From the NCBI GenBank assembly GCA_964635975.1, contig CAZWPO010000022.1, positions 1 to 47,037 of the forward strand: 47,037 nt of DNA, written 5' to 3'. Below, piece after piece: positions 7,131-15,918 of this stretch; position 1 is the stretch's first letter, and each line of letters begins with the position of its first letter. The stretch is from UBA5314 sp964635975. GTDB lineage: Bacteria > Bacillota > Syntrophomonadia > Syntrophomonadales > Syntrophomonadaceae. Both the position numbers and the translations under genes were made by a program. The notes under the pieces were generated by a model, which worked only from the letters and a program-made list of their open reading frames with translations, was not told where the DNA came from and searched no databases.

Positions 7131-8165
7131 CTAAACAAGTCTCAGCGGCTTAAAGCCTTGATCGAGCACGCGGGCAACCAGAACACACAGGCTGCCGTTC
7201 TTAAGCAGCTTTTTTTTGAGCTGTTCTTCATTCCCGGGATCTATTGCAATAAGGAGGCCCCCGGCGGTTTCCGGCGAGTACAGTATGTCGCACAGCACCG
7301 GGTCTACTCCCGGGTCCGTTTCAACCTGGTTTTTGAGATAATCGCGGTTAGTGTATGCTCCCCCCGGTATCAGCCCCCAGCCAGCGTAGTCGAGAACTGC
7401 TCTCATCAGCGGAACCTTATCCGCCCGTAATTCCAAAAAAACGTCACTGGCCCTGGCCATCTCCATTAGATGTCCGATGAGCCCAAAGCCGGTTACATCT
7501 GTCGCGGCATGTACAGGAATATCCCGGGCTGCTTCGGGAAGTTCCCGATTTAAGCGCGTCATCCAACTGGCGGCTTCTGAGGCAGCATCAGGTGTTGCCA
7601 TCTCCGCCTTCAGAGCGGTTGATATGATGCCGTTGCCAATCGGCTTGGTAAGATAAATATTATCTCCCGGGCGGGCTCCTTTGTTCATGATAATTTTATC
7701 CGGGTGAATGAGACCGGTGACGGCCAGCCCGTATTTGGGCTCCATGTCATCAACAGTATGTCCGCCCAGAAGCACCGCTCCCGCTTCCATAACCATGCTC
7801 ATGCCGCCTTCGATTATCCGCCGCAGTATCAACAGATCCTCACACTGTGGATAGCACACGATATTCATCGCCGTGATCGGCTTCCCCCCCATGGCATAAA
7901 CATCGTTTATTGCATTGCAGGCAGCTATGCGTCCAAATAGGAACGGATCATCCACCATGGGAGTAAAAAAATCCACCGTCTGAATGAGGGCCGTTTCTTC
8001 ATTTATTTTATAGACTCCAGCATCATCTCTGGTTTCAAATCCTAGAAGCAAATCAGGATGCTGGGCAATTGGCAGCCCCTCAAGAATCCCCTCTAAGGTC
8101 CCCGGACCTATTTTTGCAGCTCAACCGGCTGCCCTTACCATTTGGGATAACTTTCTTCCCGACAT
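7131..8165 (-). CDS. selD: Selenide, water dikinase (selenophosphate synthetase), selenocysteine-containing
   Basis: Makes selenophosphate from selenide and ATP, the selenium donor for Sec-tRNA. The frame continues upstream of the apparent TTG start at 8051 through an in-frame TGA at 8121-8123. Translating that TGA as Sec gives LSQMVRAAGUAAKIGPGTLE, exactly where family members have the catalytic Cys or Sec followed by the K that contacts ATP. I therefore set the start at the ATG at 8165 (344 residues; Sec is residue 15), preceded by GGGGGTGA/AGG. The body shows GFETRDDAGVY, MAMGGKP-like YAMGGKPITAMNIV, LLGGHTVDD and DVTGFGLIGHL. selA, selB and the tRNA-Sec gene lie nearby, so UGA recoding is possible here. 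A gene caller ignoring recoding would drop the first 38 residues including the active site. Confidence 0.93.
8097..8123 (-). promoter_or_regulatory. Sec UGA codon and candidate bacterial SECIS hairpin in selD
   Basis: The recoded TGA is at 8121-8123. Starting 12 nt after the codon the mRNA can fold GGUC-CGGG-GACC (8097-8108), the distance at which SelB-binding hairpins sit in bacterial selenoprotein mRNAs. The stem is short and the loop does not clearly carry the canonical GU pair, so only the position is convincing. Confidence 0.5.
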
Positions 8166-8197
8166 CCTGCTCACCCCCCCTAATGAAATGCCCTGGG

Positions 8198-9583
8198 CTA
8201 AAAACTTTGCATAAAAGCCTTGTATCCTCTGTAGGCCATATAGATATCAGCTTTGCTTGCCACTTCAAAAGGTGAATGCATACCCAGCAGGGCTACCCCG
8301 CAGTCAACGACCTCCATGCCATAGCGAGCCATATACTGGGCTACTGTTCCTCCTCCTCCGATATCAACTTTTCCAAGCTCACCAACCTGCCAGACGACAT
8401 TATTTTCGTCAAATAACTTCCGTATGCGTGCCAAGAACTCGGGATTGGCATCGTTGGAGTCAGCTTTCCCTCTTGATCCTGTAAACTTGGTGAGCACAAC
8501 CCCTCGGGAAAGGAAGCTGCAATTAAGCTTCTCAAATACTTCAGGATAGTTTGGATCCACAGCCGCGTTCACGTCAGCCGATAGTGCAAACGAATTAGCA
8601 AGTGCTTTTCTCGTTAAAAAATAATCCTGCTGTCCGCTCTTGTACATAAGCTCTGCCATTATGTTTTCGATCAACATTGACTGCAAACCGGTATTTCCCG
8701 TGCTCCCAATCTCCTCTTTGTCTACGAAGAGGCAAAGCGCGGTTCGTTCAGGCTTGTCCACTTCCAGGATCGCCCTTAGCGATGTATATGCGCTGACACG
8801 GTCATCCTGCCCATACGCCCCGATCATGCTCCGGTCAAAACCGATCTCCCGCGATGGGAAAGCCGGTACCACTTCCAACTCGGCACTGGTGAAATCATCT
8901 TCCTCAATATCATAAGTCTCTTTGAACCATGCCATTAAGTGTTTCTTTATCGTCTCTCCTTCTTGATCCCTGCCCGGCTGGCTCCCCACCAGTACATTCA
9001 GGTCTTCGCCTTTTATAGCTTCGCTGAGCTTTTTTTCCATCTGATCCTTGGCCAGGTGGGGAAGCAAGTCAGCAATAGTGAAAGCTATTTCTTCCGGTTT
9101 ATCACCCAGCCTGAAATTTATCTTGGTGCCGTCTTTTTTTACTACCACACCATGTATAGCCAGCGGTATCCCCACCCATTGATACTTCTTTATCCCTCCG
9201 TAGTAATGGGTTTTAAATAGCGCCATTCCATCTGCTTCATACAGGGGGCGGGCCTTTAGATCCAGTCGCGGAGCATCGATATGTGAAGCGACCAAGTTTA
9301 CGCCTTCTTCAAGAGGCTTCTTGCCAATGACCAGGAGTGCGCAGACCTTGTCTTTGTAATTGATTAATATTCGTTGACCTGGTTTAACCTTATCTATCTC
9401 GCTCAAATGAACGAATTTCTTTTTTCCGGCCTGGCTGGTTATGTAGTCGACTGCTTCCCGTTCTGTTCGCGCAAAATCCAGGAACTTTATATAGTCCTGC
9501 CCGAGTCTATGAGCCTGCTCAATCGCACTTTCATCCAGATGAGTCCAGGCATTTTTTTGCAGATCTTCTTTGGATTGTGCCAT
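8198..9583 (-). CDS. M18-family zinc aminopeptidase
   Basis: A 461-residue metallo-aminopeptidase of peptidase family M18 (aminopeptidase I type). The metal-binding landmarks are visible: VASHIDAPRLDLK (first His and Asp, about residue 80), the FVDKEEIGSTGNTGLQS block with the catalytic Glu pair, and LLGMHSPFEVASKAD with the C-terminal His. These cytosolic enzymes remove N-terminal residues, often acidic or neutral, from peptides. I choose the ATG at 9583, 8 nt from AGGAGGT; a GTG one codon earlier is also possible. Located 32 nt upstream of the selD start, so it is likely cotranscribed with selD. Confidence 0.92.
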   Translation of the reverse strand: MAQSKEDLQKNAWTHLDESAIEQAHRLGQDYIKFLDFARTEREAVDYITSQAGKKKFVHLSEIDKVKPGQRILINYKDKVCALLVIGKKPLEEGVNLVASHIDAPRLDLKARPLYEADGMALFKTHYYGGIKKYQWVGIPLAIHGVVVKKDGTKINFRLGDKPEEIAFTIADLLPHLAKDQMEKKLSEAIKGEDLNVLVGSQPGRDQEGETIKKHLMAWFKETYDIEEDDFTSAELEVVPAFPSREIGFDRSMIGAYGQDDRVSAYTSLRAILEVDKPERTALCLFVDKEEIGSTGNTGLQSMLIENIMAELMYKSGQQDYFLTRKALANSFALSADVNAAVDPNYPEVFEKLNCSFLSRGVVLTKFTGSRGKADSNDANPEFLARIRKLFDENNVVWQVGELGKVDIGGGGTVAQYMARYGMEVVDCGVALLGMHSPFEVASKADIYMAYRGYKAFMQSF

Positions 9584-9631
9584 CACAATACCTCCTAAGT
9601 TTTTATATAGCTTTCCAGCCTGGTTTAAGGT

Positions 9632-10255
9632 CTATACATGCAGCTCCAGTGCTTCAGGGAGTGCCGTGTAAATTATAAACAGCTTTTTTGCTAATATGGA
9701 TCCCTGCACTAATTCATTTGCCCAAGCAGCAGTATCAAGACCTAGCTTAGCCCCGGTCACAATCGCCGGATAAGTAATTCCGATCAGCAGACTCAGTATG
9801 ACCGTATATGTTAGCATCTGTGCTGCTATCCCCAACAAGCGATTGACTCCTGAGAACCAGCTCCCCTTTATGACTTCATTTAGAGCGGTGGTAATAATTT
9901 GCCCTATACTAATGACAACGAAAAATAAGACCAAAAAACATATGGCCAGCAACAAAAGATATGCTAAATATTGAGCAGGATCTGCCAGCCCCACTTCGGA
10001 ACTTCCCATCGACCCAAAAGAAGGAATGGCGGATGCAGAAATTTTTTTTTCCAGCCAGCCGGCCAGCGAGCTTTGCAGGCTCCAGTCCTTTTCTATCCAG
10101 AAGACCAGTTCTTTATAACTAGCAGCTGCAATAATCAGTCCCAGTATCAGGCTGATAGTTCCTCCCAAACAACGAACTAGCCCCTGCCCCCATCCAACAA
10201 TAATACTCATGACTAGAATCCCAGACAGCAGGAGATCCAGCCCGTTATATTCCAT
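9632..10255 (-). CDS. CvpA family membrane protein
   Basis: A 207-residue protein with four hydrophobic segments (about residues 8-25, 28-50, 92-122 and 140-165). The opening GLDLLLSGILVMSIIVGWGQGLVRCL is typical of CvpA proteins, named for colicin V production in E. coli, whose general role in envelope processes remains poorly defined. It precedes the M18 aminopeptidase by 48 nt on the same strand. Confidence 0.85.
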   Translation of the reverse strand: MEYNGLDLLLSGILVMSIIVGWGQGLVRCLGGTISLILGLIIAAASYKELVFWIEKDWSLQSSLAGWLEKKISASAIPSFGSMGSSEVGLADPAQYLAYLLLLAICFLVLFFVVISIGQIITTALNEVIKGSWFSGVNRLLGIAAQMLTYTVILSLLIGITYPAIVTGAKLGLDTAAWANELVQGSILAKKLFIIYTALPEALELHV

Positions 10256-10459
10256 TTTGTCACCTTTTTCCTGGAATTACACTTGATTATATCATATCCA
10301 GCCGGGATATTTGCGGTGGTTTATTGCCATTTGTCCAAAGTTTTGATTGCATGATCATAATTTTTTTCTCATGGATGCAGAATCGCCCAAAGAAAAAAAC
10401 CGCCATTGAAAGATGTTGACAGGACGCAGTTTTCTACACTGATTTAACTCTATCAAAGC

Positions 10460-13441
10460 TCACGAGCCAACAAAAGGAGCTATGAATTCCAAAAATATAT
10501 CCACCAATTGCGGATCAAATTGACGGCCTTTGCAGGACAGCAGTTCCTCAAGCGCCTGATCATGGGACATGGCCTTCCTGTAAGGTCTATCTGATGTCAT
10601 GGCATCATAAGCGTCAACTATAGAGAGCATCCGGCAGCCAACCGGTATCTCTTCTCCTTTTAAACCCAGCGGATATCCCTCTCCATTCCACCATTCATGA
10701 TGCTTGAGTATTAATTCCGATATTCCAGCCAGGTCAGGTGATGATTGAGCTATCCGGTAGCCTATCTCACTATGTTTCTGCATCTCGAGCTTTTCCTCAG
10801 GGTTAAGTGATCCCGGTTTGAATAGTATGCGGTCAGGTATGCCTACTTTACCGATATCATGGAATTGAGAAAAGAGAACCAGCTCTTCTCTTTTCCACGC
10901 TGGGAAATCTATTCTTAAAACAAATTCGCTCATCAATTCTATTAGGCGGTCGGCATGATTCTGAGTACCGAAATCCCTTTCCTCCATGGTTTTAGTCAAG
11001 GTTCGAACGATGGCGCTGCGCGCACTCTGGCTGCTGCGCAGCTTCTGCCGGCACATATTGTCATCGGCCATTTTCATTAGATCATAGAAATCTGAGGCCG
11101 AATCTTCGCGGTATGCGACACCTGCAGTAATACTGAGCGGAATCAATGGCCCTTTGGCATTATAAACATCTACTCCCAGCCTGATTTGCTGGGTCGCGTC
11201 ATTTAAAATGCCCCAGTCGGCTCCTGACATTAGAACGGCAAACTCGTCGCCCCCCATACGGGCAATTACTTCATCTGTATAAAAACAGCTTTTTATCACT
11301 TCACTGGCCGCTACCAGCAAATCATCACCTGCCCAATGGCCAATAGAGTCGTTTACTAGTTTAAGCCCGTCAATATCGCACATTATTATGCCATTGATTT
11401 TTTTTGCTTCTGTACTGTTTAAAACCTTTTCAAAATACTTACGATTGTACAAGCCGGTTAAGGGGTCATGTTCATTTATGTACTCCACTTCCTTCTGGTA
11501 CCGGATCTTTTCGCTTACATCAACATAGGACCCCTCTACAAACTTTATCTTCCCCTCTTTGTCATAAATGATAGATGCATTTATAGATGTCCAAAAGGTA
11601 GTGCCGTCCTTTTTTATTCTTTCAATTATGTAGTCTCTTATAAATCCTTGTTTAATAATTTCATCGCGCATTTTATATGCTTCTTCAACATTAACAAAAG
11701 TATCGTAACTATCGTTTACAGCAGCGATCATTTCCTGCGGCGAATCATAGCCGAACATCGAGGCACAGGCCGGATTAACGCTAATATATTTTTTATTGGG
11801 ACTGGTCTGATACAATCCCTCCTGCGCGTTTTCAAATATTGATCGATACTTTTTTTCACTCTGCAGGACGGCTTCTTCCATCTTCTTTCTTTCACTTATA
11901 TCGATTAACGACGCCCGGCTCATTATGTACCTGCCGGATTCATCTTTTACTGCTTCGGCGTTTAGCAGAGCAGTTAATATGGAACCGTCTGCTCTAAGAA
12001 GTTCAACCTCCTGGGATTTAATAGACCCCTGCTCTTTAAAGATTGGGAAGTTCTTATTGAACTGCGCGGAGTACTCGGGCGTCAAATAATCACCAAGTGA
12101 TTTTTTGCCGATAACTTCGTCGGGCTGGACTCCCAGCCATCTAGCCAGTGTATCGTTAATTCTGATAAAAACACCTTTTTCATCAACAGACTCGTATCCG
12201 CAGGGTGCTTGATTATACAGGTCAAAAATCTCCTGAGCGTCTTTTCGGCGTATCTCCTCCGCCATTCTTCGTTCTTCGATATTTATCATTATAGCCCTGC
12301 TCATGACAAATTTCCCCTGGGCGTCTTTAACGGCAGTGGAGTTGAGCAGCACCGGAAGAATCTTACCATCCCGCCGGATGAAATCAAACTCAACGTTTTT
12401 TACTTCACTGCGTTTTTTAAAGCCTGGATATCCTTTTAAGAACCTGCGTGCGCTTTCCGGGCTGAGGAAGTCTGAAAGCTTTCGCCCCAGTACCTCTTCC
12501 CGTGTAAAGCCAAGCCAGCTTAATTCGGTATCATTTATTCTGAGGTAACATCCGTCCTCGTCAAGGGAGTGATAACCACAGGGAGCATTGTTATAAAGAT
12601 CCATAATTTCTTCAGCATCCCTGCGCAGGCGTTCCTCAGTCTGCTTGCGCTCAGTGATATCTCGTATAACCCCCATTAGATAGCGCTGTTTTCTTACGGA
12701 TACTCCCTTTAAACTAATCTCTACCGGAAATAGCTTTCCTTCCTTGCTCTTATGCCATGTTTCATAAATAGAACCCTTTTCGTTGGCTTCCATCAATTTC
12801 TGCATCACAATTTTTCTATCATCAACCGCTCTGATGTCTTGTGCATTTAGTTGCAGCAATTCGCTCCTGGTGTATCCATAAACCTCTAGTGCCCGGTCAT
12901 TGGCTTCAATTATTCTGCCTTTTAAATCAGTAATCAGGATAATATCCATTACTCCCCTGAACAGAGCGCTGTATTTCTGTAATACCGCCTGGGCTTCTAT
13001 GTGGGACGTAATATCGTTAATTGAGCTTAGTATGAATGTCTCACTATCTATATCAACTTTAACAGCAGAAAGAGCACCGATGAATGTCTCGCCGTTCTTT
13101 TTTCTAAAGGGGAACTCCAAATTTTTTACCGCTCCCGCTACCTTCAAGCTTCTCACAAATTTGGCGCGGTCTTTTCTTTTTTTCCAAACAAGGTCAATCG
13201 CATTGACTCCCAGGACTTCTTCCCGGCTGTAACCGGTCAACTCCAAAAAACCTTCATTAATTTCTATAAAAATCCCTTCTACAGTACTGACGAGCATCGT
13301 GCCGGGAAGGAAGTTAAACGCCTTGAAGAACAGTTCTTTTGATGCAAGTAAGTCTGATATTTGATTGAACTTGGCCGGGTGAATTAATTCACCTGCAGTC
13401 AGCCATTTTTTATCGTCTATTTGTGTGCTCCTTTGCACCAT
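10460..13441 (-). CDS. Five-PAS sensor with GGDEF and HD-GYP domains (cyclic-di-GMP enzyme)
   Basis: A 993-residue cytosolic signalling protein with no obvious membrane span. Five PAS domains occupy about 35-148, 155-270, 282-395, 405-518 and 530-648. A GGDEF diguanylate-cyclase domain follows (about 655-800) with an intact MGGDEF motif (729-734) and the metal-site block CDIDGLKLVND, but no RxxD inhibitory site just upstream. The C-terminal HD-GYP phosphodiesterase domain has the HD pair in QFHDIGK (about 861-862), HHEWWNGEGYP and IVDAYDAMTSDRPYR. It could therefore both make and break c-di-GMP, with PAS input deciding. PAS 3 and 4 are near-duplicates. Start: ATG, 7 nt after AGGAG. Monocistronic as far as visible, upstream of CvpA. 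Confidence 0.93.
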   Translation of the reverse strand: MVQRSTQIDDKKWLTAGELIHPAKFNQISDLLASKELFFKAFNFLPGTMLVSTVEGIFIEINEGFLELTGYSREEVLGVNAIDLVWKKRKDRAKFVRSLKVAGAVKNLEFPFRKKNGETFIGALSAVKVDIDSETFILSSINDITSHIEAQAVLQKYSALFRGVMDIILITDLKGRIIEANDRALEVYGYTRSELLQLNAQDIRAVDDRKIVMQKLMEANEKGSIYETWHKSKEGKLFPVEISLKGVSVRKQRYLMGVIRDITERKQTEERLRRDAEEIMDLYNNAPCGYHSLDEDGCYLRINDTELSWLGFTREEVLGRKLSDFLSPESARRFLKGYPGFKKRSEVKNVEFDFIRRDGKILPVLLNSTAVKDAQGKFVMSRAIMINIEERRMAEEIRRKDAQEIFDLYNQAPCGYESVDEKGVFIRINDTLARWLGVQPDEVIGKKSLGDYLTPEYSAQFNKNFPIFKEQGSIKSQEVELLRADGSILTALLNAEAVKDESGRYIMSRASLIDISERKKMEEAVLQSEKKYRSIFENAQEGLYQTSPNKKYISVNPACASMFGYDSPQEMIAAVNDSYDTFVNVEEAYKMRDEIIKQGFIRDYIIERIKKDGTTFWTSINASIIYDKEGKIKFVEGSYVDVSEKIRYQKEVEYINEHDPLTGLYNRKYFEKVLNSTEAKKINGIIMCDIDGLKLVNDSIGHWAGDDLLVAASEVIKSCFYTDEVIARMGGDEFAVLMSGADWGILNDATQQIRLGVDVYNAKGPLIPLSITAGVAYREDSASDFYDLMKMADDNMCRQKLRSSQSARSAIVRTLTKTMEERDFGTQNHADRLIELMSEFVLRIDFPAWKREELVLFSQFHDIGKVGIPDRILFKPGSLNPEEKLEMQKHSEIGYRIAQSSPDLAGISELILKHHEWWNGEGYPLGLKGEEIPVGCRMLSIVDAYDAMTSDRPYRKAMSHDQALEELLSCKGRQFDPQLVDIFLEFIAPFVGS

Positions 13442-13742
13442 ATACCATCTCCTGCTTTGTAAAAATAAACAGAATACCTGCCTCTTTTTATATAAAGACG
13501 CCCTTGATTCCCTCCAGATTATTAGCCTTGCGGCCTGGTGTGAAGAATAAATCCTTGCTGCGTATATATGGAGATGTTGGATTTTGGAAAATAATTCTTG
13601 GTAAGAACCAAATTACCACATTTTTCGACTAATTTCTATAAATATAGTATCGTTTGCGGCACATTATAGTTTACTTATTTATTCTCATCCTCATCGTCAC
13701 TGCCGTTTCTTAAGCGCAATTAGCTTTTCGAGGGAAGCAATA
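13442..13742. other. Intergenic region upstream of the PAS-GGDEF-HD-GYP gene
   Basis: About 300 nt without a gene. It must hold the promoter of the PAS-GGDEF-HD-GYP gene on the minus strand; a TATAAT sits at 13663-13668 but has no good -35 partner and would imply a long leader of about 215 nt. I see no riboswitch that I can name, including no recognisable c-di-GMP aptamer. Confidence 0.4.
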
Positions 13743-13765
13743 AAGGCTCTGGAAACCAGAGCCTT
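13743..13765 (-). terminator. Terminator hairpin downstream of tRNA-Sec
   Basis: A perfect 10-bp stem AAGGCTCTGG/CCAGAGCCTT with a 3-nt loop lies 15 nt beyond the 3' end of selC. The T tract is modest on both strands; position makes it most likely the selC terminator. Confidence 0.65.
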
Positions 13766-13779
13766 CTTCAATATCTTAT

Positions 13780-13878
13780 TGGCGGAAGCGTGTGGGAATC
13801 GAACCCACCCACCGCAGGATCACTACGGCGCAAACTGGATTTGAAGTCCAGGCGACCCACCAGGACCGATCCGCTTCC
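13780..13878 (-). tRNA. selC: tRNA-Sec (anticodon TCA)
   Basis: The minus strand gives a 99-nt RNA beginning GGAAGCGG and ending CGCTTCC-G-CCA with encoded CCA. The anticodon stem CTGGA/TCCAG closes CTTCAAA, so the anticodon is TCA (13842-13844 complement), reading UGA. The long variable arm, extended D region and T arm GTGGG-TTCGATT-CCCAC are typical of tRNA-Sec. Eight nucleotides separate T stem and discriminator, but the eighth acceptor pair would be G-A. It is charged with serine, converted to Sec by SelA using selenophosphate from SelD, and delivered by SelB, all encoded here. Confidence 0.96.
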
Positions 13879-13897
13879 TTATTCAGATGCGACTATG

Positions 13898-13926
13898 AGT
13901 ATATATCCTACAGCGAAAAAAGTCAA
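13898..13926 (-). promoter_or_regulatory. Promoter of selC
   Basis: Minus strand TTGACT (13921-13926) and TATACT (13898-13903) with exactly 17 nt between them, about 20 nt upstream of the tRNA 5' end. This gives selC its own strong promoter, independent of selB upstream. Confidence 0.82.
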
Positions 13927-13980
13927 CTTTGTTGCTTTTTTAAACCGAATCTTTTTCACCCCATGTTCTATCTATCGGTA

Positions 13981-15876
13981 TTATGTTTTGACTCTCACAT
14001 CCCCTACCCGACGGGTGAACCTCATCCGGTCGTAATACTCAATCAAAGGAAGTGTATATTTTCTTGACGTATCAAACAAATCCCTGGCTGTAGCCAGGCT
14101 GAGCTCTTTTTCCCTGGAAAAATGGTCCAACAATATTTTCTTGCCTCTTTCTATTGCTTCTGCTGCAAAATATAGCTCTTGATTTATTTTTGTTATTCTT
14201 CCCTCACTAATCAAATATGCAACAAGCTCGCTAAATTCTCCCTCTGGGATCTGCAATCCAGATCTTATCTCTTCCATTGGCGGTGGAACGAAAAGTGTTT
14301 GCGTCATTGCCTTCATAATTTTGTCAATCCATTCCGCTTGATGTCCAACTGGCCCTGCGGTAAAGCCCGCTATGAACAAGTTGTTGTTTTTATTGTAAAG
14401 CACTCCTCTTTCGTCCCAATATTTTAAAATTAAATTAAATGACTTACTGTCTATCTTTGGAAACCAGCGACTGCGCATATCCTCCTTGGGATAACCGATG
14501 CGCAGAGGATATTTTTGGTGATAGCTTCGTAGAGTATCCAATATCCTCTCACTTATTTGCTCCAACGCTAACATGCTGATATAGCCGATGTCTTTTAATT
14601 CTATAGCTCGTTCGTCATCGACTAACTGTGCCAGTTCCTGGCCAACCTCCTCAAGCGGAGCACCAACTTTTTTCGCCAGGCTTTCCTGGTTGATAATAAC
14701 GGAACTGCCCTCCAATTCATGTAGCAAAACATCGTACAAACTACCCTCTTCTTTTACAACCAGTTCGTCCAGGACATCTTCACGAAAACGTTTTTGCTTT
14801 GGAGCCACCGGTTCGATAATAGTACCTCCCCCGATAGTGGTTACTGGCGAATAATACCTAACTACAAAACGGTCTCCTTTATGTGCCACCACTGGTTTTT
14901 CAAGCACTATCTGCGCATATGCTTCTTCACCAGGGATGAGCTCGTCTCGGTCCAAAAGTACGATTCTGCCCATAGCTTCATCAGTTCCCAGGTGAAACCT
15001 GATACGGTTCCAATTCTTCAAAGTACGGGGACTCGAATAGAGCAGACGCAGGCGGGTATCAACTCGATAGCTGGGAATCAAGGAACCGGGCGATGACAGC
15101 CAGAATCCCCTTTTTATTTCGGCTACTTCAATACCCTGCAGGTTGACCGCGACTCTTTGCCCGGCCTGGGCCTCCTGCACCTTTTCATTATGTACTTGCA
15201 GACTGCGAATTTTAACCGGTCGTTGTACCGGCATCAGCTGCAGTTGCTCGCCAACTTTTAAGTGTCCCGACCATAATGTTCCTGTCACCACGGTGCCAAA
15301 GCCGGACATGGTGAAAACACGGTCAATGGGTAGGCGGGCATGCCCAAGTGTGGATTTTTCCTTAACATCTTTTGCCATATTCTCGATAACTTGTATTAAC
15401 TCATTCATACCCTGGCCGGTAACAGGCGATACTGCAACAATAGGCGCATTTCTTAATATGCTTTTTTGCAGATAATCTCTTATATCCTCTTCAACCAGCA
15501 GCAGCCACTCTTCATCAACCATATCAATTTTGCTGATGACCACAATGCCATTTTCAACACCCAGCAGCTCAATAATATCCAGATGCTCCCTGGTCTGTGG
15601 CATAATGCCTTCATCGGCGGCAATTACCAGCAGCACCATGTCGATCCCAAAAGCACCCGCCAGCATATGCCTAATAAAGCGCTCATGACCTGGAACATCA
15701 ACAATAGCGGCTCGTCGTCCGGATGGTAGATTAAAGGGGGCAAAACCCAGTTCAATGGATATCCCCCGTTTTTTTTCTTCTTTTAAGCGATCGGTGTCTA
15801 TCCCTGTCAGAGCCCTAACAAGAGTCGTCTTACCGTGGTCTATATGTCCTGCCGTTCCAATAACAATCGCTTCCAT
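13981..15876 (-). CDS. selB: Selenocysteine-specific elongation factor
   Basis: A 631-residue GTPase that carries Sec-tRNA to the ribosome at UGA codons with a SECIS hairpin. The EF-Tu-like part begins at once with GTAGHIDHGKTTLV (G1, residues 7-20), then DVPGHERFIRHMLAG (G3) and ISKIDMVD (G4). Beta-barrel domains follow, and the C-terminal ~270 residues are the winged-helix array (LFVPPPMEEI and later segments) that binds SECIS RNA. The ATG start gives a normal N-terminus. It lies 42 nt downstream of selA and upstream of selC on the same strand. Confidence 0.97.
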   Translation of the reverse strand: MEAIVIGTAGHIDHGKTTLVRALTGIDTDRLKEEKKRGISIELGFAPFNLPSGRRAAIVDVPGHERFIRHMLAGAFGIDMVLLVIAADEGIMPQTREHLDIIELLGVENGIVVISKIDMVDEEWLLLVEEDIRDYLQKSILRNAPIVAVSPVTGQGMNELIQVIENMAKDVKEKSTLGHARLPIDRVFTMSGFGTVVTGTLWSGHLKVGEQLQLMPVQRPVKIRSLQVHNEKVQEAQAGQRVAVNLQGIEVAEIKRGFWLSSPGSLIPSYRVDTRLRLLYSSPRTLKNWNRIRFHLGTDEAMGRIVLLDRDELIPGEEAYAQIVLEKPVVAHKGDRFVVRYYSPVTTIGGGTIIEPVAPKQKRFREDVLDELVVKEEGSLYDVLLHELEGSSVIINQESLAKKVGAPLEEVGQELAQLVDDERAIELKDIGYISMLALEQISERILDTLRSYHQKYPLRIGYPKEDMRSRWFPKIDSKSFNLILKYWDERGVLYNKNNNLFIAGFTAGPVGHQAEWIDKIMKAMTQTLFVPPPMEEIRSGLQIPEGEFSELVAYLISEGRITKINQELYFAAEAIERGKKILLDHFSREKELSLATARDLFDTSRKYTLPLIEYYDRMRFTRRVGDVRVKT

Positions 15877-15918
15877 GTTATACTCACCTTTAACTTATAT
15901 TAATAAACTCGTTGTTCT

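Noticed and set aside
7131..8051. selD starting at the TTG at 8051
   Set aside because: It would lack the catalytic region and has no proper ribosome binding site; the upstream frame through UGA restores both.
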